From NCBI RefSeq assembly GCF_004211955.1, contig NZ_RHJI01000005.1, forward strand, positions 124,001 to 188,000: a stretch of DNA of 64,000 bases, written 5' to 3'. Below the pieces are notes generated by a model, which saw only the letters and a list, made by a program, of their open reading frames with translations, did not search any database and was not told the origin of the DNA. Positions within the stretch are counted from its first letter, which is position 1; the number at the start of each line of letters is the position of its first letter. This DNA is from Escherichia sp. E1V33. GTDB taxonomy: Bacteria; Pseudomonadota; Gammaproteobacteria; Enterobacterales; Enterobacteriaceae. Positions 16,904 through 27,401 of the stretch are shown piece after piece. The position numbers were made by a program, and so were the translations under genes.

Positions 16904-17563
16904 ATGGATCGTATTGTTAGTTCTTCACATGACCGTACATCGCTGCTTAGCACCCATAAGGTGCTGCGTAATACCTATTTTCTCCTGAGCCTGACACTGG
17001 CCTTTTCGGCGATTACCGCGACGGCCAGTACGGTTCTGATGCTGCCATCTCCGGGACTGATCCTGACGCTGGTGGGTATGTATGGTTTGATGTTCCTGAC
17101 CTATAAAACGGCGAATAAGCCAACCGGGATTATCTCCGCGTTCGCGTTTACCGGTTTTCTGGGTTATATCCTCGGGCCAATTCTGAACACCTATCTGTCT
17201 GCCGGAATGGGTGATGTAATTGCCATGGCGTTGGGCGGTACGGCATTAGTGTTCTTCTGCTGCTCTGCGTATGTGCTGACCACTCGCAAAGATATGTCGT
17301 TCCTCGGCGGTATGCTGATGGCAGGTATTGTTGTTGTCCTGATCGGGATGGTAGCGAATATCTTCCTGCAACTACCTGCTCTGCATCTGGCGATCAGCGC
17401 TGTGTTCATTCTGATCTCCTCTGGTGCAATTTTGTTTGAAACCAGCAACATCATCCACGGCGGTGAAACGAACTACATTCGTGCCACTGTGAGCCTGTAT
17501 GTGTCGCTGTATAACATCTTCGTAAGCCTGTTGAGCATTCTGGGCTTCGCCAGCCGCGATTAA
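16904..17563 (+). CDS. yccA: YccA, BAX inhibitor-1 family modulator of FtsH protease
   Basis: This 219-residue inner-membrane protein has seven predicted membrane helices and belongs to the BI-1/TMBIM family. In E. coli it associates with the FtsH-HflKC complex, is slowly degraded by FtsH, and when stabilised protects SecY from degradation. The cytoplasmic N-terminal tail ([21 protein letters not shown]) is the part FtsH uses for initiation. A CpxR box precedes the gene and an intrinsic terminator follows. It is essentially identical to K-12. Confidence 0.96.
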   Translation: MDRIVSSSHDRTSLLSTHKVLRNTYFLLSLTLAFSAITATASTVLMLPSPGLILTLVGMYGLMFLTYKTANKPTGIISAFAFTGFLGYILGPILNTYLSAGMGDVIAMALGGTALVFFCCSAYVLTTRKDMSFLGGMLMAGIVVVLIGMVANIFLQLPALHLAISAVFILISSGAILFETSNIIHGGETNYIRATVSLYVSLYNIFVSLLSILGFASRD

Positions 17564-17585
17564 TCTCACCCGCTAACACTGTCAT

Positions 17586-17617
17586 AGCCTCGCTTTATGC
17601 GGGGCTTTGTTTTTTGT
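17586..17617 (+). terminator. Intrinsic terminator of yccA
   Basis: AGCCTCGC (17586-17593) pairs with GCGGGGCT (17599-17606, one G-T pair) and is followed by a T-rich tract. Confidence 0.85.
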
Positions 17618-17653
17618 TACACTGCCGGCAGTCTGATTAAGGTAGTAATAATT

Positions 17654-17983
17654 ATGCTGATCTTCGAAGGTAAAGAGATAGAAACCGATACCGAAGGCTA
17701 TCTCAAAGAGAGTAGCCAGTGGAGCGAACCACTGGCGGTGGTCATTGCAGAGAACGAAGGTATTACACTGTCGCCAGAACACTGGGAGGTGGTGCGTTTT
17801 GTGCGTGACTTCTACCTGGAATTTAATACCTCTCCGGCAATTCGTATGTTGGTTAAAGCGATGGCGAATAAATTTGGTGAAGAGAAAGGCAATAGCCGCT
17901 ATCTGTACCGACTGTTCCCGAAAGGTCCGGCAAAGCAAGCCACCAAAATTGCTGGCCTGCCTAAACCGGTAAAATGCATTTAA
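17654..17983 (+). CDS. tusE: Sulfur-carrier protein TusE
   Basis: TusE is a 109-residue DsrC-family protein that takes persulfide sulfur from the TusBCD complex and hands it to MnmA for 2-thiouridine formation in tRNA wobble positions. The conserved C-terminal tail ends in PKPVKCI, where the penultimate cysteine carries the sulfur. The ATG at 17654 gives the K-12 length; an in-frame extension upstream overlaps the yccA terminator and is rejected. Its stop overlaps the convergent yccX stop by four bases. Confidence 0.96.
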   Translation: MLIFEGKEIETDTEGYLKESSQWSEPLAVVIAENEGITLSPEHWEVVRFVRDFYLEFNTSPAIRMLVKAMANKFGEEKGNSRYLYRLFPKGPAKQATKIAGLPKPVKCI

Positions 17984-18258
17984 CGGATACGAAAATCCGT
18001 TAACTCCCCGGAGGGATGATGCGGCTCGCTAAGCACCCGTTCCACACGCGCTGAACGCGGGCCGCCGCTTTTTAACCACTGCATTAATTTTTCCACCTGC
18101 CCTTCTTCACCGCAGGCAACGACTTCCACGCTGCCATCGTCAAGATTTTTGGCGTAACCAGTTAATCCCAATCTTTTCGCTTCGTACTGGGTGGTATAGC
18201 GAAACCCTACGCCCTGAACCCGGCCATAAACCCAGGCAATTATGCAGACTTTCGACAT
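17980..18258 (-). CDS. yccX: Acylphosphatase YccX
   Basis: This 92-residue acylphosphatase hydrolyses carboxyl-phosphate bonds. The active-site loop [12 protein letters not shown] contains the phosphate-binding arginine, and the catalytic Asn is in [13 protein letters not shown]. The start at 18258 (MSKVCIIAW) is taken from family length; the open frame continues far upstream but without similarity. Divergent from rlmI. Confidence 0.95.
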   Translation of the reverse strand: MSKVCIIAWVYGRVQGVGFRYTTQYEAKRLGLTGYAKNLDDGSVEVVACGEEGQVEKLMQWLKSGGPRSARVERVLSEPHHPSGELTDFRIR

Positions 18259-18352
18259 GACTGCTCCCCTTATCCTTAATGGACGCGTTGCAAATCCATG
18301 GAAAACTCCGGACAATGGCGCCCATTTCTTTGCATCGACAGAATAGTTAATT

Positions 18353-19543
18353 ATGAGTGTACGTTTAGTGTTAGCCAAAGGGCGCGAAAAATCATTACTT
18401 CGTCGCCATCCGTGGGTCTTTTCCGGGGCCGTTGCCCGCATGGAAGGTAAAGCCAGCCTCGGAGAAACCATCGATATTGTTGATCATCAGGGAAAATGGT
18501 TAGCACGCGGCGCTTATTCGCCAGCTTCGCAAATCCGTGCGCGCGTCTGGACGTTTGACCCGTCAGAATCCATCGACATTGCCTTTTTTACTCGCCGTTT
18601 ACAACAGGCGCAAAAGTGGCGTGATTGGCTGGCGAAAAAAGATGGCCTCGACAGCTATCGTTTAATCGCTGGTGAATCTGATGGCCTGCCAGGCATTACT
18701 ATCGATCGCTTCGGCAATTTTCTGGTGCTGCAACTGCTGAGTGCTGGCGCAGAGTATCAGCGCGCGGCATTAATTAGCGCCCTGCAGACGCTCTATCCGG
18801 AGTGCGCTATTTATGACCGCAGCGACGTCGCGGTACGTAAAAAAGAAGGTATGGAACTGACCCAGGGTCCCGTTACCGGCGAGCAGCCGCCTGCCCTGCT
18901 ACCGATTGAAGAACACGGTATGAAGCTGCTGGTGGACATTCAGCACGGCCACAAAACAGGCTACTACCTGGACCAGCGTGACAGCCGCCTGGCTACCCGC
19001 CGCTACGTTGAAAATAAACGCGTACTCAACTGTTTCTCCTATACCGGTGGTTTCGCCGTCTCGGCATTAATGGGTGGATGCAGCCAGGTAGTCAGCGTCG
19101 ATACTTCGCAGGAAGCCCTGGATATCGCGCGGCAGAACGTTGAGCTGAACAAGCTGGATCTGAGCAAGGCTGAGTTTGTCCGTGATGACGTATTTAAATT
19201 GCTGCGTACCTATCGCGATCGCGGTGAAAAATTTGACGTTATCGTGATGGACCCACCGAAGTTTGTTGAGAATAAAAGCCAGTTGATGGGCGCATGCCGT
19301 GGCTATAAAGACATCAACATGCTGGCCATTCAGTTGTTGAATGAGGGCGGAGTTCTCCTGACTTTCTCATGTTCTGGCCTGATGACCAGCGATTTATTTC
19401 AGAAAATCATCGCGGATGCCGCAATTGATGCCGGTCGTGATATACAATTTATAGAGCAGTTCCGTCAGGCCGCCGATCACCCGGTGATCGCTACCTACCC
19501 GGAAGGGCTATATCTGAAAGGGTTTGCCTGTCGCGTCATGTAA
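18353..19543 (+). CDS. rlmI: 23S rRNA m5C1962 methyltransferase RlmI
   Basis: RlmI is a 396-residue SAM-dependent enzyme that methylates C1962 of 23S rRNA. A PUA domain lies at about 1-75 ([23 protein letters not shown]), then a central domain, then the Rossmann methyltransferase with [16 protein letters not shown] (SAM loop), VMDPPKF and FSCSGLM, which carries the catalytic cysteine. Length matches K-12 exactly. hspQ follows 57 bp later under its own heat-shock promoter. Confidence 0.96.
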   Translation: MSVRLVLAKGREKSLLRRHPWVFSGAVARMEGKASLGETIDIVDHQGKWLARGAYSPASQIRARVWTFDPSESIDIAFFTRRLQQAQKWRDWLAKKDGLDSYRLIAGESDGLPGITIDRFGNFLVLQLLSAGAEYQRAALISALQTLYPECAIYDRSDVAVRKKEGMELTQGPVTGEQPPALLPIEEHGMKLLVDIQHGHKTGYYLDQRDSRLATRRYVENKRVLNCFSYTGGFAVSALMGGCSQVVSVDTSQEALDIARQNVELNKLDLSKAEFVRDDVFKLLRTYRDRGEKFDVIVMDPPKFVENKSQLMGACRGYKDINMLAIQLLNEGGVLLTFSCSGLMTSDLFQKIIADAAIDAGRDIQFIEQFRQAADHPVIATYPEGLYLKGFACRVM

Positions 19544-19918
<375 letters not shown>

Positions 19919-19924
19919 TCCCTG

Positions 19925-19966
19925 AACAAATCCCCGGAAGGTTTTTGCCTTCCGGGGATTTGTTAT
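19925..19966. terminator. Bidirectional terminator between hspQ and yccU
   Basis: AACAAATCCCCGGAAGG pairs with CCTTCCGGGGATTTGTT around a TTTTTG loop, a 17-bp perfect stem. AT-rich flanks allow use by both convergent genes; the last arm overlaps the yccU stop codon. Confidence 0.9.
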
Positions 19967-20376
19967 TTAGCCAGACCCAGACGAGGGATCTCAATCGCCG
20001 GGCAGCGATCCATCACCACGTTTAGCCCTGCGTCACGCGCCAGCACTGCCGCCTGTTCATTTATCACACCCAGCTGCATCCATAAAGTTTTCGCACCAAT
20101 AGCGATCGCCTCCTGTGCCACACCCCATGCGGCTTCTGAATTACGGAAGACATCAACCATATCCACTTTTTCCGGAACCTCCGCCAGCGTGCCGTAACCT
20201 TGCTGACCTAACAGCGTTTTACCGGCGACCTTTGGCGAGACTGGAATAACGTGATAGCCCTGATCGAGCAGATATTTCATTACGCGATAACTTGGACGAT
20301 CGGGTTTGTCACTTGCTCCCACCAGCGCAATGGTGCGAGTGGACGTTAAAATGCCTGCAATATCGGTTTCTTTCAT
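19963..20376 (-). CDS. yccU: CoA-binding-domain protein YccU
   Basis: This 137-residue Rossmann-fold protein of the CoA-binding family (Pfam CoA_binding_2) resembles the CoA-binding part of succinyl-CoA synthetase. The loop [33 protein letters not shown] is typical. Biochemical role is unclear. Two ATGs lie in tandem (20379 and 20376); the second sits at better distance from GGAGG and matches K-12. Confidence 0.93.
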   Translation of the reverse strand: MKETDIAGILTSTRTIALVGASDKPDRPSYRVMKYLLDQGYHVIPVSPKVAGKTLLGQQGYGTLAEVPEKVDMVDVFRNSEAAWGVAQEAIAIGAKTLWMQLGVINEQAAVLARDAGLNVVMDRCPAIEIPRLGLAK

Positions 20377-20548
20377 CATTTCCTCCAGACTATTTACCAA
20401 AGTGTACGACAATCCCGACACGCCAACCATGTAGCTACTACGAATGTATGAGAGCAAAAGCGGAAAATATGTCTATATGTTAGTAAGTATGATTAAAGAA
20501 AAATTTTGATACATTATTAGTCGGGCGGTCTTTGGACAGGAGCTACCT

Positions 20549-21211
20549 ATGAAAACCGGCATTATGACCACCTTGATTGCACTGTGTTTGCCGGTATCCG
20601 TTTTTGCCACCACACTGCGGCTGTCCAGCGATGTTGATCTCCTGATACTCGACGGTAAAAAGGTTTCCAGTTCTCTGCTTCGCGGTGCTGACAGCATCGA
20701 ACTGGATAATGGACCACATCAGTTAGTGTTTCGCGTTGAAAAAACAATCCATCTCGCCAGTAACGAAGAACGACTTTATATCTCCCCGCCGCTGGTCGTT
20801 AGTTTTAATACCCAGCTCATTAGTCAGGTGAATTTTCGCCTCCCTCGCCTGGAGAATGAACGAGAAGCTAACCATTTTGACGCCGCGCCGAACCTTGAAT
20901 TGTTAGATGGCGATGCGACGCCGATACCAGTGAAGCTGGATATTCTCGCCATTACCTCTACCGGAAAAACAATCGATTATGAGCTGGAAGTCGAACGCTA
21001 TAACAAATCCGCAAAACGCGCTTCGCTACCGCAATTTGCCACTATGATGGCGGATGACAGTACACTGCTCTCCGGCGTTTCGGAACTGGATGCAATTCCT
21101 CCGCAGTCACAGGTGCTCACGGAACAACGGCTGAAGTATTGGTTTAAATTGGCTGACCCGCAAACGCGTAATAACTTTCTGCAATGGGCGGAAAAACAAC
21201 CTTCTTCCTGA
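20549..21211 (+). CDS. yccT: YccT/CsgI, periplasmic DUF2057 protein, curli inhibitor
   Basis: This 220-residue protein has a clear signal peptide ([20 protein letters not shown], cleaved after residue 20). The rest is the DUF2057 domain. In Salmonella and E. coli the homolog (CsgI) reduces curli fibre formation by acting on CsgA polymerisation. It is divergent from yccU and ends at an intrinsic terminator. Confidence 0.93.
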   Translation: MKTGIMTTLIALCLPVSVFATTLRLSSDVDLLILDGKKVSSSLLRGADSIELDNGPHQLVFRVEKTIHLASNEERLYISPPLVVSFNTQLISQVNFRLPRLENEREANHFDAAPNLELLDGDATPIPVKLDILAITSTGKTIDYELEVERYNKSAKRASLPQFATMMADDSTLLSGVSELDAIPPQSQVLTEQRLKYWFKLADPQTRNNFLQWAEKQPSS

Positions 21212-21220
21212 GATTTTTGT

Positions 21221-21241
21221 GCCTGTGCGCAGGCTTTTTTG
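21221..21241 (+). terminator. Intrinsic terminator of yccT
   Basis: GCCTG-TGCG-CAGGC stem-loop (21221-21234) followed by six T residues. Confidence 0.88.
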
Positions 21242-21306
21242 GTCTTTATCTTGCAGCGATAAGTGCTTACAGTAGTCTGTAGGAAAGTTAACTACGGATG
21301 TAAATT

Positions 21307-21765
21307 ATGGAACTGACGACTCGCACAATGGCGGCGCGTAAACATATTGCGCTGGTGGCACATGATCACTGCAAGCAAATGCTCATGAACTGGGTGGAAC
21401 GGCATCAACCGCTTCTGGAGCAGCACGAACTTTATGCAACGGGCACCACGGGTAACTTAATTTCCCGCGCTACCGGAATGAACGTCAACGCGATGCTGAG
21501 TGGCCCGATGGGAGGCGATCAGCAGGTTGGCGCATTGATCTCAGAAGGGAAAATTGATGTGCTGATTTTCTTCTGGGACCCGCTGAATGCTGTACCACAC
21601 GATCCCGACGTGAAAGCGTTGCTGCGTCTGGCGACAGTGTGGAACATTCCGGTTGCCACTAACGTGGCAACGGCTGATTTCATCATCCAGTCACCACATT
21701 TCAACGATGCTGTAGATATTCTGATCCCGGATTACCAGCGTTATCTCGCTGAACGCCTGAAATAA
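21307..21765 (+). CDS. mgsA: Methylglyoxal synthase MgsA
   Basis: MgsA (152 residues) turns dihydroxyacetone phosphate into methylglyoxal and phosphate, a bypass of lower glycolysis used when sugar phosphates build up. The phosphate-binding TGTTGNLI and catalytic Asp71 in [10 protein letters not shown] are present, as is the [10 protein letters not shown] signature. Cytoplasmic homohexamer. Length as in K-12. Confidence 0.97.
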   Translation: MELTTRTMAARKHIALVAHDHCKQMLMNWVERHQPLLEQHELYATGTTGNLISRATGMNVNAMLSGPMGGDQQVGALISEGKIDVLIFFWDPLNAVPHDPDVKALLRLATVWNIPVATNVATADFIIQSPHFNDAVDILIPDYQRYLAERLK

Positions 21766-21771
21766 ATTCGC

Positions 21772-21798
21772 ACAGGCGGCACTCGCCGCCTGTTTCTT
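21772..21798. terminator. Terminator between convergent mgsA and helD
   Basis: ACAGGCGGC (21772-21780) pairs perfectly with GCCGCCTGT (21785-21793) and is followed by TTCTT on the plus strand. Confidence 0.8.
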
Positions 21799-23851
21799 AC
21801 GGTTTCCTTGCTACCGGTACATCCAGTTTTTTCAGGTCGTCCACAAAGGAAGAAGGATTCTCTTTGCTGAACAGTACCCATACCCGATGCCGTGCACGAG
21901 TGAGCGCAACGTACATCAATCGCCGTTCTTCGGCGTCCGGGTAGTCCTCTACCGGCGGCAGTAGCGCCTCTTCCATAATTGACTCACGCGCCACAGCCGG
22001 GAAGCCATCACTCCCCTCCTGCAAACCAACGATGATGACATAGTCGGCCTGTTGCCCTTTGCTGGCATGAATGGTCATAAAGTCGATTTGCAGCTTCGGC
22101 CAGCGCGTCGTGGCTTTCTCCAGGCTAACGGGCTTCAAATGGTGGTAACGCGCCAGTACCAGAATGCGCTCTTCGGGTTTGACATAACCAGATAGTTTGT
22201 CCAGTAAAGCGTCGAGCTGACTCTCGTCCAACAAGGTAACGGCCTTTTTGTCGCCATTCGTTAAGCTATTCAGCGGTTTTTTCAACTGGTTAGGGTTCTG
22301 CTGAATAAAACGGTTTGCTACCTCTCCGATACGGCTATTGAAACGGTAAGTAGTATCTAAATCACAGCGATCGCCTTCACCGAAGTTTTCATGAAAGGCG
22401 GTGGTGAGCGACATTTGTGCGCCGCTGAAGCGGTAAATGGCCTGCCAGTCATCGCCAACGGCAAACAACGTTGTCTGACTGTTTTGTTTACGCAATGCTG
22501 CCAGCAAGGCCGCGCGCTGTGGGGAGATATCCTGGAATTCATCAACCAGAATATGTTTCCACGGGCTGATAAACCGCCCTTTCTCAAGGAGAGCAATCGC
22601 CTGATGAATAAGACCTGAAAAATCGACGGCATTTTCCGCTTTCAGCGCACCTTTCCAGGCTTTCAGCAACGGCGCCATCAATTTGATTCGTTTACTGAAA
22701 AGATCCCGAATCTCTTCAGGCGCATTGGCAATCATTTCAGCCTGTGCGCCGCCGTGCATCCGCATCAGACTGACCCAGCGATCGAGGCGAGATGCGAGAC
22801 GACGCTGCAATTTTTCATCATCCCAGAAATTGCCTTCTGGCACTGACCACTGCAGTTCTTCCATCAACCATTGTCTCCAGCCCTTCGCCTGTGCTTTCTT
22901 TTCACTACACTGCTTGCGCCACTCAGCAATAAAGAGTTCATGGCGGGCTGCGGTGTCATTTTCCAGGTTGCTGACTGTCGGTACTTTTTTGCTGCCTTGC
23001 TGAATAATATGCAGAGCCAGAGAATGAAACGTGCGCGCGGTAATCTCTTCGGTATGCAACCGTTCGCGGATCCGCTCGTCCATCTCTTCCGCCGCTTTTC
23101 GGCCAAACGCCAGCAATAAAATTTGCTCGGGTGATGCTTCACCGCGCGCCAATAACCAGCCAGCTCGCGCCACCAGCACAGACGTTTTTCCGCTTCCTGC
23201 GCCAGCCAGTACTAACAGGGAATGCTCACCATTAACCACCGCCCGGGCCTGCGCCGGATTTAGCGGTGAAGACTCAACCTGACGGAAAAAATCCGCATAT
23301 TCGTTAAGCATGGTTTCGGTATACGCCTGATTATGCTGCAACCGACTGCCTTCAATATCTTTCAGCCAGGCCTGACATTTGCGCCACGCCTCACGACAGT
23401 TATCAAATTCCTCCAGGCGATTAACCGGTAATGGCAACGCTGACAAGGCCTGACGTATTTGTTGCTGTACCCCAGTGGTTTGCTCCCGCGTCAGCCATTT
23501 ATTTTCTCCAGTGCGGGCAGCAATAAGATCCAGTTGTTGCTGTAATACGCCAGCGGCAATTTCGCTCATTTCCTCGCTCCAGCGCCGCCAGTGAGCATCA
23601 AGATGATGGTGAAAACGCTGCGTCTCTGCCCATTCAGTGCCATGCAGACGCACGACTTTTTCATCAGGCAACACAAATTCCAGCTCACCCCATACCAAAC
23701 CACGCTTGCAGTGAATAGCCAGTAATTGATTGAAAGGAATAAGGTATTCGTGGCGATCGCCGGAAACTTTTATCCCGGCATTGAGGATCACCGCCCGATC
23801 GTAAGGGTGCTGTGCCAGACGTTTGCCAAGAGTTGTCGCTTTCAGTTCCAT
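21797..23851 (-). CDS. helD: DNA helicase IV HelD
   Basis: HelD is a 684-residue superfamily I, UvrD-like 3'-5' DNA helicase. Walker A LAGAGSGKTS lies near residue 212, Walker B HILVDEFQDIS near 425, with GDDWQAIYRFSGA, a DTTYRFN motif and the C-terminal IHASKGQQADYVII and MYVALTRARHRVW motifs. An N-terminal domain of about 180 residues precedes the helicase core. The start MELKATTLGKRLAQ gives K-12 length; about 31 in-frame upstream codons have no similarity. It is divergent from yccFS. Confidence 0.96.
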   Translation of the reverse strand: MELKATTLGKRLAQHPYDRAVILNAGIKVSGDRHEYLIPFNQLLAIHCKRGLVWGELEFVLPDEKVVRLHGTEWAETQRFHHHLDAHWRRWSEEMSEIAAGVLQQQLDLIAARTGENKWLTREQTTGVQQQIRQALSALPLPVNRLEEFDNCREAWRKCQAWLKDIEGSRLQHNQAYTETMLNEYADFFRQVESSPLNPAQARAVVNGEHSLLVLAGAGSGKTSVLVARAGWLLARGEASPEQILLLAFGRKAAEEMDERIRERLHTEEITARTFHSLALHIIQQGSKKVPTVSNLENDTAARHELFIAEWRKQCSEKKAQAKGWRQWLMEELQWSVPEGNFWDDEKLQRRLASRLDRWVSLMRMHGGAQAEMIANAPEEIRDLFSKRIKLMAPLLKAWKGALKAENAVDFSGLIHQAIALLEKGRFISPWKHILVDEFQDISPQRAALLAALRKQNSQTTLFAVGDDWQAIYRFSGAQMSLTTAFHENFGEGDRCDLDTTYRFNSRIGEVANRFIQQNPNQLKKPLNSLTNGDKKAVTLLDESQLDALLDKLSGYVKPEERILVLARYHHLKPVSLEKATTRWPKLQIDFMTIHASKGQQADYVIIVGLQEGSDGFPAVARESIMEEALLPPVEDYPDAEERRLMYVALTRARHRVWVLFSKENPSSFVDDLKKLDVPVARKP

Positions 23852-23973
23852 GTCTCTGTAGATCCACACGATGTCATTTCTTATCAGTGTAACCGCCAGA
23901 GAAAACGTGCTCCAGCCCAAAAAAACGTTACAATTGCCGCCCATTACTGAAAACCACAGTAAAGCGAGGTTTT

Positions 23974-24420
23974 ATGCGTACCGTTTTGAACATTCTGAAC
24001 TTTGTGCTTGGCGGATTCGTCACCACTCTTGGCTGGCTGTTAGCGACCCTGGTCAGCATTGTGCTGATTTTTACCTTACCGCTGACTCGATCCTGCTGGG
24101 AGATAACCAAACTGTCTCTGCTGCCTTATGGCAATGAAGCTATTCATGTCGATGAACTAAACCCGGCAGGCAAAAATGTGCTGCTTAACACTGGCGGTAC
24201 TGTGCTGAATATTTTCTGGCTGATTTTCTTCGGCTGGTGGCTATGTCTGATGCATATCGCAACAGGTATCGCGCAATGCATTTCCATCATTGGTATTCCG
24301 GTTGGCATTGCGAACTTTAAAATTGCCGCTATTGCACTGTGGCCGGTCGGACGCCGCGTCGTATCGGTAGAAACAGCTCAGGCTGCGCGTGAAGCCAATG
24401 CACGTCGCCGTTTCCAATAA
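23974..24420 (+). CDS. yccF: Inner membrane protein YccF
   Basis: This 148-residue protein has two copies of the small YccF (DUF307) domain, each with paired hydrophobic helices (LNFVLGGFVTTLGWLLATLVS and LNIFWLIFFGWWLCLMHIATG) and the motif GIPVGIANFKIAA in the second copy. Function is not established. It lies 18 bp before yccS and probably forms an operon with it. Confidence 0.93.
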   Translation: MRTVLNILNFVLGGFVTTLGWLLATLVSIVLIFTLPLTRSCWEITKLSLLPYGNEAIHVDELNPAGKNVLLNTGGTVLNIFWLIFFGWWLCLMHIATGIAQCISIIGIPVGIANFKIAAIALWPVGRRVVSVETAQAAREANARRRFQ

Positions 24421-24438
24421 TCCAACATCATGGCCTTT

Positions 24439-26592
24439 ATGCTAAGTCCTTTGCTCAAACGCTATACCTGGAACAGCACCTGGCTGTATTACGCGCGCAT
24501 TTTTATCGCACTTTGCGGCACTACTGCGTTTCCGTGGTGGCTGGGTGATGTAAAACTTACCATTCCGCTGACTCTCGGAATGGTAGCGGCAGCACTGACC
24601 GATCTCGACGACCGACTGGCGGGACGTCTGCGTAATCTCATTATTACGCTGTTCTGTTTTTTTATTGCCTCGGCTTCAGTAGAGCTTTTATTTCCGTGGC
24701 CCTGGCTGTTCGCCATTGGTTTAACGCTCTCCACCAGCGGCTTCATTTTGCTCGGCGGTCTGGGTCAACGCTATGCGACCATCGCTTTCGGTGCATTGCT
24801 GATTGCCATTTACACGATGCTGGGAACCTCCCTGTATGAGCACTGGTATCAGCAGCCTATCTATCTGCTTGCTGGTGCGGTTTGGTACAACATCCTGACG
24901 CTCATTGGTCATTTACTGTTCCCTGTCCGCCCGTTGCAGGACAACCTGGCACGTTGTTATGAACAACTGGCGCGGTATCTGGAACTCAAGTCACGTATGT
25001 TTGATCCTGATATTGAGGATGAAAGCCAGGCACCGCTGTATGATCTGGCGCTCGCCAACGGGCAACTCATGGTGACGCTGAACCAGACGAAAATCTCGTT
25101 GCTGACTCGCTTACGCGGCGACCGCGGTCAGCGGGGAACGCGTCGTACACTACATTACTATTTTGTAGCGCAGGATATCCATGAGCGGGCGAGCTCTTCA
25201 CATATTCAGTATCAAACGCTGCGAGAACATTTTCGCCACAGCGACGTGCTGTTCCGCTTCCAGCGCCTGATGTCGATGCAGGGACAAGCTTGCCAACAAT
25301 TGTCACGCTGTATTTTGCTGCGCCAGCCTTATCAGCACGATCCACATTTTGAACGCGCTTTTACGCATATTGACGCCGCACTTGAGCGGATGCGCGACAA
25401 CGGTGCGCCCGCCGATCTGCTAAAAATACTGGGATTCCTGCTGAACAATTTACGTGCCATTGATGCCCAACTGGCGACTATTGAATCAGAACAAGCCCAG
25501 GCGCTGCCCCACAATGCAGACGAAAATGAGCTCGCCGACGACAGCCCTCGCGGGTTTAGCGATATCTGGCTGCGTCTTAGCCGTCACTTAACGCCAGAAT
25601 CCGCCCTCTTCCGTCATGCGGTAAGAATGTCGCTGGTGTTGTGCTTCGGTTACGCCATCATTCAGATTACCGGAATGCATCACGGGTACTGGATCTTGCT
25701 GACAAGTCTGTTTGTCTGCCAGCCAAACTATAACGCCACGCGCCACCGTCTGAAGTTAAGGATTATTGGTACGTTAGTAGGTATTGCTATTGGTATTCCT
25801 GTGCTGTGGTTCGTTCCTTCACTGGAAGGGCAACTGGTGCTGCTGGTGATTACCGGCGTGCTCTTTTTTGCCTTCCGTAACGTGCAATACGCCCATGCAA
25901 CAATGTTCATTACGCTTCTGGTGCTACTGTGCTTCAACCTGCTGGGTGAAGGTTTTGAAGTCGCACTGCCTCGCGTAATCGATACGCTGATCGGGTGTGC
26001 AATAGCATGGGCGGCGGTGAGCTACATCTGGCCCGACTGGCGGTTTCGTAATTTGCCGCGAATGCTTGAACGCGCGACGGATGCTAACTGCCGTTATCTC
26101 GATGCCATTCTTGAGCAATATCATCAGGGGCGTGATAATCGTCTGGCGTATCGTATTGCCCGTCGCGATGCACACAACCGTGATGCTGAACTGGCGTCGG
26201 TGGTGTCAAATATGTCCAGTGAACCGAACGTCACACCGCAAATTCGCGATGACGCATTCCGTTTACTGTGCCTTAATCATACGTTTACCAGCTATATTTC
26301 TGCCCTCGGCGCGCACCGCGAGCAGTTAACCAACCCTGAAATTCTGGCGTTTCTTGATGACGCAGTTTGCTATGTTGATGACGCGCTACATCATCAACCT
26401 GCCGATGAAGAACGCGTCAATCAGGCATTAGCTGGCCTGAAACAGCGGATGCAACAACTTGAGCCGCGGGCAGACAGCAAAGAACCTCTGGTCGTACAGC
26501 AAATCGGGTTACTGATTGCATTACTGCCAGAAATTGGCCGTCTGCAACGTCGGATTACTCAAGTTCCTCAGGAAACTCCTGTTTCGGTGTAA
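24439..26592 (+). CDS. yccS: YccS, FUSC-like inner-membrane protein (putative transporter)
   Basis: This 717-residue protein has two hydrophobic blocks (about 15-155 and 390-515), each with several membrane helices, and a cytoplasmic part between and after them. This is the architecture of the FUSC/YccS-YhfK family related to aromatic-acid exporters. Substrate is unknown. An in-frame ATG three codons upstream (24430) is possible; neither start has a good ribosome-binding site. Its last 38 bp overlap the convergent sxy gene. Confidence 0.93.
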   Translation: MLSPLLKRYTWNSTWLYYARIFIALCGTTAFPWWLGDVKLTIPLTLGMVAAALTDLDDRLAGRLRNLIITLFCFFIASASVELLFPWPWLFAIGLTLSTSGFILLGGLGQRYATIAFGALLIAIYTMLGTSLYEHWYQQPIYLLAGAVWYNILTLIGHLLFPVRPLQDNLARCYEQLARYLELKSRMFDPDIEDESQAPLYDLALANGQLMVTLNQTKISLLTRLRGDRGQRGTRRTLHYYFVAQDIHERASSSHIQYQTLREHFRHSDVLFRFQRLMSMQGQACQQLSRCILLRQPYQHDPHFERAFTHIDAALERMRDNGAPADLLKILGFLLNNLRAIDAQLATIESEQAQALPHNADENELADDSPRGFSDIWLRLSRHLTPESALFRHAVRMSLVLCFGYAIIQITGMHHGYWILLTSLFVCQPNYNATRHRLKLRIIGTLVGIAIGIPVLWFVPSLEGQLVLLVITGVLFFAFRNVQYAHATMFITLLVLLCFNLLGEGFEVALPRVIDTLIGCAIAWAAVSYIWPDWRFRNLPRMLERATDANCRYLDAILEQYHQGRDNRLAYRIARRDAHNRDAELASVVSNMSSEPNVTPQIRDDAFRLLCLNHTFTSYISALGAHREQLTNPEILAFLDDAVCYVDDALHHQPADEERVNQALAGLKQRMQQLEPRADSKEPLVVQQIGLLIALLPEIGRLQRRITQVPQETPVSV

Positions 26593-27184
26593 TAGAATCT
26601 GCCCATTCTGCAAGCTCCTGGCGGCGTGCCACCGGGAGCGCAGCTTCATGAATACCGATAATTGCGCCTTCAAGCATGAACAGAATCTTTTCTGTCACCA
26701 GACTGTTATGCTGCCGTAGTCGCAACCAGCACATTTTCGCCCCAAGTATACGTAGCGCCCGAACATCCTTAATCCCCACTTCCCCGAGAATCGCTTCCAG
26801 GTGATAAGACATATTGGGCAAATCTTTCAGCCGTTGCTGGATGCCGCGCGTACTTTTCTCTTTAAGCGCAGCGTCCAGCGAATATTTCGACAACTGCACC
26901 AACTTCTGTTGATTCCGCCATAAGCTTTCATCAACCCGGTAGTAATTGAGAGTAACGGGGCGACCACACTTTCTATATGTCAGCCAGACTGGCGGATGTT
27001 TTACACAGTACTGTGCGCTTTGCTCACAAGCCCGAAGATACAACTCACCATCAGAAACCATCGCAAACACTGTATCGTCAACGGTCAGACTGTAACTGCC
27101 AAACAATGATCGATATTCAATAGTGCCTAACGTCGACAGGTATTCTTGTGACTTATAGATCCGCTTATAGGAGAGGCTTTTCAT
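26555..27184 (-). CDS. sxy: Competence regulator Sxy/TfoX
   Basis: Sxy is a 209-residue coactivator that works with CRP at CRP-S promoters of DNA-uptake genes. The N-terminal TfoX domain (about 15-100) contains EYRSLFGSYSLTVDDTVFAMV, and the C-terminal TfoX domain (about 110-195) contains LPNMSYHLEAILGEVGIKDVRALRILGA. Several differences from K-12 occur around residues 115-120. It overlaps yccS tail-to-tail by 38 bp. A 16-bp palindrome lies in the upstream region. Confidence 0.95.
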   Translation of the reverse strand: MKSLSYKRIYKSQEYLSTLGTIEYRSLFGSYSLTVDDTVFAMVSDGELYLRACEQSAQYCVKHPPVWLTYRKCGRPVTLNYYRVDESLWRNQQKLVQLSKYSLDAALKEKSTRGIQQRLKDLPNMSYHLEAILGEVGIKDVRALRILGAKMCWLRLRQHNSLVTEKILFMLEGAIIGIHEAALPVARRQELAEWADSITPKQEFPEELE

Positions 27185-27225
27185 AAAATTCCTTTTAAAA
27201 TCATAATATAAAAGAATGATTCACA

Positions 27226-27241
27226 TTAACGGATCCGTTAA
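27226..27241 (-). promoter_or_regulatory. Perfect 16-bp palindrome upstream of sxy
   Basis: TTAACGGATCCGTTAA is fully self-complementary and lies 42-57 bp upstream of the sxy start, in an AT-rich background. It may be an operator or part of the sxy leader; the factor is not identified. Confidence 0.4.
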
Positions 27242-27337
27242 ATACGAAAATAGGCAACTTATTCTCAAGGGGCAAGATTAATTTAAGTTTTCAGGTCACT
27301 AACGACAAAAATTGCGAGGCTCTTTCCGAAATTTGTG

Positions 27338-27380
27338 TTGATCTTTGTTGTCACTGGATGTACTGTATATTCATACAGTA
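27338..27380 (+). promoter_or_regulatory. sulA promoter with LexA operator
   Basis: TTGATC (27338-27343) and TACTGT (27361-27366) with 17-bp spacing form the promoter. The LexA box TACTGTATATTCATACAGTA (27361-27380) carries CTG-N10-CAG arms and overlaps the -10, so LexA binding blocks RNA polymerase until SOS induction. Confidence 0.95.
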
Positions 27381-27401
27381 ACTCACAGGGCTGGATTGAT
27401 T

